DNA from: Acidobacteriota bacterium
GTDB lineage: Bacteria; Acidobacteriota; UBA6911
DNA length: 9,270 nucleotides
Assembly: GCA_023265215.1 (NCBI GenBank)
Contig: JAHFUH010000169.1
Coordinates: forward strand, 1-9,270
Direction of reading: 5' to 3'
This document shows, one piece after another, positions 1 to 6,429 of the stretch. Every line of letters begins with the position of its first letter. Position 1 is the first letter of the stretch. A program made the translations under genes and the position numbers. The notes beneath the pieces are model-generated. The model made no database searches. It was not told the DNA's origin and saw only the letters and a program-made list of their open reading frames with translations.

Positions 1-110
1 AGGATTCCGCAGGCGTACTCGACAGTACGTCGAAGAATCCGACCGAGCGCAACGCAGTAGACATGCCCGGATCCGTCGCCGCAGTAGAAGCTTCCTGAAT
101 AATCCGGGCT
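1..110. repeat. Structured intergenic segment, candidate dispersed palindromic repeat
   Basis: This segment is dense in nested inverted repeats. GGATTC (2-7) pairs with GAATCC (35-40) and encloses CGTACT (14-19) / AGTACG (24-29) with a CGAC loop. GCCCGGAT (65-72) pairs perfectly with ATCCGGGC (102-109), and its interior contains the palindrome GAAGCTTC (87-94). The octamer CGCAGTAG occurs at 53-60 and again at 80-87. The GAATAATCCGGGCT end resembles interspersed repeats I recall from acidobacterial and other environmental genomes, but I could not compare sequences. One frame (2-165) is open throughout but is extremely Arg-rich and has no start, so I read it as non-coding. The segment probably continues to the left of the window. 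An alternative is a structured RNA or the tail of an upstream transcript. Confidence 0.45.
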
Positions 111-234
111 ATAGGCATGAACCTTTTTGCACAAAATCTCAACTGTATAGGCGAGTGAGTAAGTGAACGCAGTTTTTCCGCTCTGCCGTGAGCGGGATAA
201 GACAGCCTTAGTCTTGGCAAGGATCAGGTTGGCA

Positions 235-585
235 ATGAAAAGGCAAGTCAGCCAAGTTTGGATTGTTCTCGGCGCATTCCTTGCCTTCTCAACCTGCCTG
301 CCATTAGGTCATATTTGTCTCAGTCATACGATCGACACTCAGCCGCAGAGAATCTGCCGCGGCCAGGAAATAAATTGGAATGCTCGCCTGCCTGGGGAAA
401 ATCACAAAGCTGATTGCTGTCAAGCATGCCTCCTGGCGCAAAATCTACTCCCCAACAACAATGCTGTCGAACTAACAGCTGATCTCACCATCACGCCCAG
501 TTTGAATCCCATTTATAATCCTGTAATTGTAACCTCCGATTTTATTCCGTCTACCGCCAAAAGAGCTCCTCCCGCCGGCCGGTAG
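235..585 (+). CDS. Small exported Cys-rich protein, DUF2946-like
   Basis: This encodes a 116-residue protein of unknown function. The start chosen is ATG 235, preceded by AAGGA (219-223), which gives a short basic N-terminus (MKRQ) and a hydrophobic segment at about residues 8-25, i.e. a signal peptide or single membrane anchor. A GTG at 163 would add 24 residues but has no good ribosome site and hides the signal. After the hydrophobic segment come cysteines at 28 and 41 and then a cluster H57-x2-D60-C61-C62-x2-C65-L-L-A. The protein ends in KRAPPAGR. A hydrophobic N-terminus, a central His/Cys motif of the type HxxDCCxxC and an Arg-Ala-Pro-Pro tail are features I associate with DUF2946 proteins, which are often found beside copper or other metal-handling genes. 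It lies 108 bp before the RND efflux operon in the same orientation, so a periplasmic metal-binding role is plausible but inferred. It could instead be an unrelated small envelope protein. Confidence 0.6.
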   Translation: MKRQVSQVWIVLGAFLAFSTCLPLGHICLSHTIDTQPQRICRGQEINWNARLPGENHKADCCQACLLAQNLLPNNNAVELTADLTITPSLNPIYNPVIVTSDFIPSTAKRAPPAGR

Positions 586-604
586 GCTAACTGTCAATAT
601 GGGC

Positions 605-633
605 TTGGCAGATCTGCCAAATATTTCTAAAAT
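605..633 (+). promoter_or_regulatory. Sigma70-type promoter with palindromic operator over the -35 box
   Basis: TTGGCA (605-610) is one mismatch from the -35 consensus and TAAAAT (628-633) one mismatch from the -10 consensus, with an ideal 17-nt spacer. The -35 box is the left arm of a perfect 16-bp palindrome, TTGGCAGATCTGCCAA (605-620), so a dimeric repressor or activator bound there would control polymerase access. Transcription would begin near 640, giving a leader of about 54 nt before the channel gene at 694. The palindrome could alternatively fold as a 6-bp hairpin with a GATC loop and act as a weak terminator for the preceding small gene, but the following AATATTTC is a poor U-tract. 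TATAAA at 643-648 is an alternative -10 without a matching -35. Confidence 0.5.
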
Positions 634-650
634 CTTATAAGGTATAAAGA

Positions 651-664
651 GCTTTGTACAAAGC
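651..664. promoter_or_regulatory. 14-bp perfect palindrome in the leader, candidate operator
   Basis: GCTTTGTACAAAGC is a perfect palindrome located about 11 bp downstream of the predicted transcription start and 29 bp before the channel start codon. Its centre is 45 bp from the centre of the palindrome at 605-620. Its core TTTGTACAA is repeated at 8229-8237 upstream of the MacA-like gene. A roadblock-type operator is the simplest reading. In RNA it could also form a short 5-bp stem. Confidence 0.4.
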
Positions 665-693
665 CGGGATTCTCGAGTTAAGGAGATGCTCTC

Positions 694-1989
694 ATGGTTT
701 TACGGTTCGCAACTTTATTCATTGTTGCAGGGTTCGCCCTGTATGAGCCTTGGGCCTCAAACGCACAAGCTCCATCTTCGAAAAGCTCCTCGCCAATGCT
801 TTCACGGCTCACCATGGAGGATGCAACTCGGTTGGCGCTTGAACACAATCAATCCCTGCGCGCCCAGCGGTTCGCCATAGACCAGGCAAAGGCCAGCGAA
901 ATCACAGCAGCGCTCAAACCAAATCCCGTTTTCACGAACGTGAATGAGGACTTTCAGATTTTCACCCCGAGCAATCTAACTTTGGACAATCTCAGGACAA
1001 ATCAAGAGTTCACAAATTCCGTCACGTATACAATTGAACGCGGCGGGAAAAGATTGAAACGAGTTCAGGTCGCTCAGGATAATACGGATGTCACAGCTAA
1101 AACTGTTGCAGACAACGAGCGCCAGCTGAAATTCCAGGTGGTGCAGGTGTTCATAAATGCGCTCCTTGCCAAATCCAACCTCGAATTTGCCCGCAAGGAT
1201 CTGAAGAATTTTCTGCAGGTCGTTGAAATTAATCAACACCGGATGGAGGCGGGAGACATTGCGGAGTCGGATTACCTGAAAATAAAACTCCAGCAGCTTC
1301 AGTTCGAACAGGATGTTTCCGCAGCCCAAATCGCGTTGGTGCAAGGCAAAGCGGCATTGCGGCAACTGGTCGGCTATGGCACTGTTCCGGAAAACTTTGA
1401 AATTATCGGGGATCTCAAACATGCCAAGTACCCGGCGGCCTCAACGGATCTGGAAAATGAGGCGCTTCTCTCGAGGCCCGACTTCCTGGCGGCTCAAAGC
1501 GCAGCCAAACTGGCTGACGACACGGTGAAACTGGCCTACGGCGATCGCGTGCGCGACCTCACCGTTGAATCCGAGTACAAGCGGTCCGGCATAATCAACG
1601 GACTGGGGTTTGGATTCTCCATTGAGCTGCCAGTCCACGACCGGAACCAGGGAGAAATCGCTCGCAGCAAAGCGGCCGCCAGCCAGGCGGTAGAATCGGC
1701 AGAATCCGTGCGCATCGGAGTCCTAACAGATGTCAGGAGCGCGTATGCCGGCTATCAAACCGCAGAAGAGGTGGCCTCGCTCTACGAATCGGGGTACCTC
1801 GATCAGGCCGCCCAATCCCGTGAAATCAGCAATTATGCGTATCAAAGAGGAGCTGCAAGCCTGCTCGATATGCTGGACGCCGAGCGAAGCTATCGCGCTA
1901 CTCAGCTTGCATACCGCCAGGCGCTGGCTGCTTACATGACCAGCACGGAACAGATAAACTTCGTCGTAGGAAAGAAGGTGATGCCATGA
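694..1989 (+). CDS. TolC-family outer-membrane efflux channel (CzcC/CusC-like)
   Basis: This 431-residue outer-membrane channel would be the exit duct of the tripartite pump encoded with it. The start at 694 is fixed by AAGGAG (680-685) eight nt upstream. A signal peptide spans about residues 1-24/26 (hydrophobic stretch FATLFIVAGFAL, cleavage near SNAQA). There is no lipobox cysteine, unlike CusC and OprM, so it is not expected to be a lipoprotein. Two OEP repeats are visible: the first begins LTMEDATRLALEHNQSLRAQ near residue 40 with long Gln/Ala-rich helices, and the second contains the very typical YQRGAASLLDMLDAERSYRATQLAYRQAL near residues 385-413. The length is normal for the heavy-metal branch of the family. 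Its stop codon overlaps the next gene's start (ATGA, 1986-1989), indicating translational coupling with the fusion protein. Substrate choice comes from the pump, so the channel itself does not reveal it. Confidence 0.9.
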   Translation: MVLRFATLFIVAGFALYEPWASNAQAPSSKSSSPMLSRLTMEDATRLALEHNQSLRAQRFAIDQAKASEITAALKPNPVFTNVNEDFQIFTPSNLTLDNLRTNQEFTNSVTYTIERGGKRLKRVQVAQDNTDVTAKTVADNERQLKFQVVQVFINALLAKSNLEFARKDLKNFLQVVEINQHRMEAGDIAESDYLKIKLQQLQFEQDVSAAQIALVQGKAALRQLVGYGTVPENFEIIGDLKHAKYPAASTDLENEALLSRPDFLAAQSAAKLADDTVKLAYGDRVRDLTVESEYKRSGIINGLGFGFSIELPVHDRNQGEIARSKAAASQAVESAESVRIGVLTDVRSAYAGYQTAEEVASLYESGYLDQAAQSREISNYAYQRGAASLLDMLDAERSYRATQLAYRQALAAYMTSTEQINFVVGKKVMP

Positions 1990-3164
1990 GCACGCGCAAT
2001 TCAGCTTTCCCCATGAGTGTAATACTTTTGGCTATGACACTTGGCGCCGTCTCCTGCACAGATCCTCCGGATGCGCGTTTGGGCGTGGCAAGCCCGAAGA
2101 AAGATCTCCAGAATTCTCAAACAGGTTGGTTTTCTGTCCCCGAAAACCAGCTGGCGCATTTGCAGATCAAACCCGTGCAGAAAGAGGACTGGTCCACTGT
2201 CGTGCGCACAACCGGAACGGTCGATTGGGACGCGGACCACACAACCCAGGCAATCGCCCAGGCAAACGGCCCGATCACCCGGATCCTCGTAGATACCGGA
2301 TCGCTCGTGGAAGCGAATGATCCACTGCTCTATGTGTCCAGCCCTGATATCACCAACGCGATCGCCGCATACCGAAAAGCACGCAATCGATTGAATCTTG
2401 AATCCACTACGCTGGAACGCAGCAGGGATCTCCTTGCGCATCGGGCCCTGGCTCAGAAAGATTTTGAAAGCGTTGAAGCCGATTACAACGACGCGGCTAC
2501 GGATTTGCAAAATTCATTGCAGGCGCTGCGGATATTCGGCATTATGGAGAAAGAGATCGAAGAGGCTCAACGCCAAGGGGTTCCAATTAATCCTCAGCTT
2601 GCCGTGCGCTCTCCAATCAAGGGCATCGTAGTACAAAAGCTCGTCTTTCCGGGCCAGCTCGTTCAAGCCGGCGTTACGGTCTGTTTCGTCATTAGCGATC
2701 CATCGACAGTCTGGGTTCAAGGCCACATCTATGAAAAGGATCTCACGGCCATCCGTATTGGTGATCAGGTCACCGAAACAAACCCTGCATTACCTGGCGT
2801 ATTTCAAGGCGTAATTTCCTATATCGGTGCGATGGTGGATCCGGCGACGCGTACAACGCCGGTTCGTATCGTAACCAGAAACCCCAAGGACTTTCTGAAG
2901 AAGGACTTAGTTCTGGACGCAATTATTCAGACACGGAAGCAACGCGATGTGCTTACGGTTCCGACTTCAGCGGTTTTGTACGACACCGATAACATACCAT
3001 TCGTCTACGTTCAGATGGAAGGCAACCGGTTCGCCCAACGTCACGCATCTACAGGCGCGCAGCAAGACAGTAAGTTTGAAATACTGAGTGGCCTCAAGGA
3101 GGGCGAACAAATTGTTACCGAAGGAGCTGTCTTTCTCCAGTTTGCAAACTCCTATCAACAATAG
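1986..3164 (+). CDS. czcB: RND periplasmic adaptor (membrane-fusion protein), CzcB/CusB-like lipoprotein
   Basis: This 392-residue adaptor would bridge the inner-membrane RND pump and the outer-membrane channel in the periplasm. The start at 1986 lies 5 nt after an AGGTG ribosome site inside the end of the channel gene. Residues 1-24 form a lipoprotein signal (hydrophobic MSVILLAMTLG, then AVSC with Cys24), so it is probably lipid-anchored. The order is: first lipoyl half at about 87-120 (ANGPITRILVDTGSLVEAND), alpha-hairpin at about 121-205 rich in Glu/Arg/Leu heptads, second lipoyl half at about 206-240 (VRSPIKGIVVQKLVFPGQLV), beta-barrel at 241-315 including GAMVDPATRTTPVRI, and a membrane-proximal domain at 320-382 ending in GLKEGEQIVTEGAVFL. 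This matches the heavy-metal branch of adaptors. I see no extra N-terminal metal-binding domain of the YTCPMHPE type and no Met-rich N-terminal metal site as in E. coli CusB. The symbol is by analogy. Confidence 0.88.
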   Translation: MSTRNSAFPMSVILLAMTLGAVSCTDPPDARLGVASPKKDLQNSQTGWFSVPENQLAHLQIKPVQKEDWSTVVRTTGTVDWDADHTTQAIAQANGPITRILVDTGSLVEANDPLLYVSSPDITNAIAAYRKARNRLNLESTTLERSRDLLAHRALAQKDFESVEADYNDAATDLQNSLQALRIFGIMEKEIEEAQRQGVPINPQLAVRSPIKGIVVQKLVFPGQLVQAGVTVCFVISDPSTVWVQGHIYEKDLTAIRIGDQVTETNPALPGVFQGVISYIGAMVDPATRTTPVRIVTRNPKDFLKKDLVLDAIIQTRKQRDVLTVPTSAVLYDTDNIPFVYVQMEGNRFAQRHASTGAQQDSKFEILSGLKEGEQIVTEGAVFLQFANSYQQ

Positions 3165-3223
3165 CCGCTGAATCATGAAGACTTATTTCGAGGTCCAGCT
3201 AATAACATCTATCTAAGGCCGCT

Positions 3224-6200
3224 ATGATCAATCGGATTGTCTCATTTGCATTATCTCAGCGTTTCCTGGTTAGTGTGACCATGCTTTTTCTGCTGGGTTG
3301 GGGAATTTATGCTTTTCAGAAACTCCCCATTGATGCTTACCCGGATTTATCACCGCCGCATGTGGAAATCATTACACAATGGCCCGGGCATGCCACCGAA
3401 GAGATAGAGCGCCTGATCACTATACCAATTGAATTAGAGATGAACGGAATTACAAATTTGGAGGCGCTGCGATCCATCTCGCTATACGGATTATCTTCCG
3501 TTCAAATGAATTTTGAATACGATACCGATCCGTATTTTGTACGCCAGCAAGCATTCGAACGCATGGCTTCCGCTATTCTGCCGGCAGGAATCACACCGTC
3601 GCTGTCCCCGCTCTTCAGTCCGAGCGGGCTAATTTACAGGTATGTCCTACAGAGCCCCGACCTTTCGCCTCAGGAATTGAAAACCATCGAGGATTGGGTA
3701 ATCGAGCGGCGCTACCGCGCCATCGAGGGAGTTGCGGATGACTCGGGACTGGGCGGCGCAACGATGCAATACCAGGTCCTGCTCGATCCGACCAAACTCT
3801 TCGCATACGGCGTAAGTGTACCGCAGGTCTTTCAGCAACTCTCCAGCAATAATGCCAATGCAGGTGGCGGCTTCTACTCGCAAGGCGGGCAGTTCTATTA
3901 CGTCCGAGGTTTGGGTCAAGTGCAAAATCTGCAGGACATCGGCAACATCGTTGTCAGTACACACAATGGAATCCCCACCTACATTCGAGATGTGGCCAAA
4001 ACGGAAATTGGCCATGCTCCGCGACTGGGTCAGTTCGGCTACATGAATCAGGACGATGCCGTTGAGGGAGTGATCCTCATGCGCGTCGGCAAACAGGCTC
4101 AGGTTGTACTTGATAGAGTGGATCAGGTCACCAAAGACCTCAACAAAAATGTCCTGCCGCCGAATGTCAAAATCGTCCCCTTTTACGACCGGCATGACTT
4201 AATTGATGAAACCACTAAAACAGTGGAACGGAATCTGCTTCGTGGAATGCTGCTGGTTCTGGTTATTTTAGGCCTGCTCCTGTTCAGCGTCCGCACAGCC
4301 TTGATCGTGGCTGCAACCATACCGTTCTCTTTGCTTTTTGCCTTTATTTGCCTGGATCTGAACAAAATTCCCGCGAACCTGCTCTCCATAGGGGCAATCG
4401 ATTTCGGTATCATCGTAGACGGCGCAGTCGTTATGGTGGAAAATATTTTTCGCGAACTGGCTGCGCGCCATGGCCAGCAATACAGCGTCGTCGATGTCAT
4501 CCGGTCGGCCGCCCGCGATGTGGAGCGCCCCATATTCTACGCTATCGCGGTAATCATAGCCGGATACCTGCCAATATATGCCCTGACCGGGCCCTCGGGA
4601 CGCCTCTTTGACCCCATGGCAGCTACGATGTCATTCGCCCTTGTCGGATCTCTTCTCTGCTCGCTAACTTTGCTGCCTGTCCTTTGTGCCTCGTTTCTGC
4701 GTAAACGCATAAAGGAGCCGCGCGTCCCCTGGTATGAATGGTGCCGCAGAATCTACAGCCACATCTTGGGCTGGTGCCTTAGACATCGGCTGGTAACCGT
4801 GTCCATTTGCCTGCTTGTTTTTGGCGGATCTCTCCTGCTTATCCCCTCAATTGGCGCGGAATTCATGCCCCACCTCGACGAAGGCGCGCTTTGGGTACGC
4901 GCCACTACGCCTTATACAATATCTTTCGAGGAAGCGGCTAAACTCGCGCCCCAGATTCGACAGGTTTTGACGAGTTTCCCACAAACAACCATTGTCGCCA
5001 ACGAACTGGGACGTCCGGACGACGCCACGGACCCGACCGGATTTTTCAACGACGAGTTTTATGTTGGATTGAAGCCCTATGATGACCCGTCATGGAGAGG
5101 AGAAATCCGCACCAAACAGCAGCTCATTGAAGCCATTCAAAAGAAACTGTCGGCTTTTCCGGGAATTATTTTCAACTACACGCAACCAGCAGAGGACGCC
5201 GTAGATGAGGCCGAGACCGGATTGAAAAGTTCCCTTGCTGTCAAAATCTACGGTTCCGATCTGAGCAATCTCGAGGCAAAGGCGCGGGAAGTCAAAAAAT
5301 TAATATCCACCGTGCCGGGGATTACAGACATTACCATTGTTCAGGAACTGGGGCAGCCCAGCCTGAATATAGTGCCCGACCGGGACAAGATTGCGCGTTA
5401 TGGGCTCAATGTTTCCGATATCAACACAATCATCGAAACGGCGGTGGGAGGAAAAGCAGCGACCCAGGTAATTCAGGGAGAACGCCAGTTCGACCTTGTT
5501 GTGCGCATGCAGGAGCCTTATCGGGAAAATATGGATGCAATTAAGAATCTCCTGATCGCCACGCCGGACGGCCAACAACTGCCCCTAAGCCAATTCGCGG
5601 ACATCAAGGTCAGCAACGGCGCCTCTTTCATATACCGGGAATCGAACTCGCGTTACATCGGCATTCAATTCAGCGTTCAGGGCCGCGACCTGGCGAGCGC
5701 AATCGAGCAAGCTCGGCGAATGGTAGGCTCCCAGGTCAAGTTGCCGCTCGGATATAGACTCGATTGGGGCGGAGAGTATAAGGACTACCTGGCAGCAATA
5801 GCCCAGCTCAAAATCATAATACCCGCGACAGTATTACTAATCCTGCTCATCCTCTTTGCACTCTACGGCAATCTCAAGTATCCCCTGCTTATTATCTTTA
5901 GCGTCCTGGTCACTGTGCCCGTGGGAGGATTGCTGGCGCTTCGTTTGACCCATACGACATTCAGCGTCTCTTCGGGTCTTGGATTCGTGGCTTTAATGGG
6001 TGTTGCCGTGCAGACGAGCGTAATCCTTTATTCCTTTATCAACAAGCTGCGTCTGGAGGGAAAGGATATTCTTGTCGCGACTTATGAGGCTTCTCTACTG
6101 CGCCTGCGCCCGATACTGATGACAGCACTCGTGGCCTGCCTTGGTCTCCTGCCCGCGGCAATGTCGACCGGGATCGGCAGCGATTCGCAGAAACCGTTTG

Positions 6201-6307
6201 CGATAGTGATCATCGGCGGACTGATCTCGCGCCTGCTGATTTCGGTTTTTCTGGCGCCGGTGCTTTATGCGCTCGTCGCCCGCAAAGAGGACATTCTGAA
6301 GGTTTAA
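3224..6307 (+). CDS. czcA: Heavy-metal efflux RND pump, CzcA/CusA family
   Basis: This 1027-residue proton-driven inner-membrane pump has full length for the HME branch of RND transporters (about 1030-1050). The start at 3224 has AAGG (3215-3218) five nt upstream and lies 59 bp after the adaptor gene. TM1 is at about residues 12-30 and is followed by the typical ..PIDAYPDLSPPHVEI.. porter entry. TMs 2-6 lie at about 335-490. The proton-relay helix carries DFGIIVDGAVVMVEN with Asp393, Asp399 and Glu406. TM7 is at about 523-541 and is followed by EFMPHLDEGALWVRA, and the last TM cluster is at about 865-1018. The DFG..DGAVV..EN motif is the published signature of divalent-cation (Zn/Co/Cd/Ni type) HME pumps. 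Cu/Ag pumps usually read DAAIVMIEN there. The region aligned by eye with CusA Met672 reads DEAETG instead of DMLSTG, which also argues against Cu/Ag. In the late TM helix the usual GVAVLNG is GVAVQTS. The exact metal cannot be fixed from sequence. Confidence 0.92.
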   Translation: MINRIVSFALSQRFLVSVTMLFLLGWGIYAFQKLPIDAYPDLSPPHVEIITQWPGHATEEIERLITIPIELEMNGITNLEALRSISLYGLSSVQMNFEYDTDPYFVRQQAFERMASAILPAGITPSLSPLFSPSGLIYRYVLQSPDLSPQELKTIEDWVIERRYRAIEGVADDSGLGGATMQYQVLLDPTKLFAYGVSVPQVFQQLSSNNANAGGGFYSQGGQFYYVRGLGQVQNLQDIGNIVVSTHNGIPTYIRDVAKTEIGHAPRLGQFGYMNQDDAVEGVILMRVGKQAQVVLDRVDQVTKDLNKNVLPPNVKIVPFYDRHDLIDETTKTVERNLLRGMLLVLVILGLLLFSVRTALIVAATIPFSLLFAFICLDLNKIPANLLSIGAIDFGIIVDGAVVMVENIFRELAARHGQQYSVVDVIRSAARDVERPIFYAIAVIIAGYLPIYALTGPSGRLFDPMAATMSFALVGSLLCSLTLLPVLCASFLRKRIKEPRVPWYEWCRRIYSHILGWCLRHRLVTVSICLLVFGGSLLLIPSIGAEFMPHLDEGALWVRATTPYTISFEEAAKLAPQIRQVLTSFPQTTIVANELGRPDDATDPTGFFNDEFYVGLKPYDDPSWRGEIRTKQQLIEAIQKKLSAFPGIIFNYTQPAEDAVDEAETGLKSSLAVKIYGSDLSNLEAKAREVKKLISTVPGITDITIVQELGQPSLNIVPDRDKIARYGLNVSDINTIIETAVGGKAATQVIQGERQFDLVVRMQEPYRENMDAIKNLLIATPDGQQLPLSQFADIKVSNGASFIYRESNSRYIGIQFSVQGRDLASAIEQARRMVGSQVKLPLGYRLDWGGEYKDYLAAIAQLKIIIPATVLLILLILFALYGNLKYPLLIIFSVLVTVPVGGLLALRLTHTTFSVSSGLGFVALMGVAVQTSVILYSFINKLRLEGKDILVATYEASLLRLRPILMTALVACLGLLPAAMSTGIGSDSQKPFAIVIIGGLISRLLISVFLAPVLYALVARKEDILKV

Positions 6308-6318
6308 GGAGTTCGAAT

Positions 6319-6429
6319 ATGATTTACTCGTGTTCCATGCAATCAGATCTATGCAACAGGATTCGAATTCAACCGTATGTATCACCTGAAATTTTGAGTA
6401 TGGAAATAACCTGCGGGGATAAGCTATGA
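6319..6429 (+). CDS. Tiny Cys-containing ORF, possible divergent heavy-metal-binding domain peptide
   Basis: This 36-codon ORF sits between the pump and the second channel gene. Translation signals are strong: AAGGAG (6306-6311, overlapping the pump stop) is 7 nt before ATG 6319, and the TGA stop overlaps the ATG of the next gene in an ATGA (6426-6429). The peptide begins MIYSCSMQSDLC and ends ITCGDKL, with cysteines at 5, 12 and 32. The start resembles Y-T-C-P-M-H-P-E of the small heavy-metal-binding domain found free or fused in Cus/Czc systems, and the end resembles its C-G-M-D-L. T-to-S, P-to-S, H-to-Q, P-to-S and E-to-D can each be reached by one base change. The middle does not match, and the usual CPxCGM pair is reduced to one Cys. 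It may be a divergent metal-binding peptide, a decayed remnant, or only a leader that couples translation of the next gene. Confidence 0.45.
   Translation: MIYSCSMQSDLCNRIRIQPYVSPEILSMEITCGDKL

Noticed and set aside
2..165. Open frame at the left edge that could be the tail of a protein
   Set aside because: The text is extremely Arg-rich with no recognisable motif, and the DNA is dominated by inverted repeats, so a non-coding repeat is likelier.
605..633. Palindrome 605-620 as an intrinsic terminator of the small upstream gene
   Set aside because: The stem is only 6 bp with a 4-nt loop and is followed by AATATTTC rather than a U-run. Its exact fit to a -35/-10 pair favours an operator-promoter.
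3175..3216. 13-codon frame in the gap between adaptor and pump
   Set aside because: It has no ribosome site, is very short, and shows no residue pattern of interest.
3647..4195. 182-codon minus-strand frame inside the pump gene
   Set aside because: It lies wholly within a well-supported RND pump reading frame. The translation shows no recognisable domain, so it is a shadow frame.
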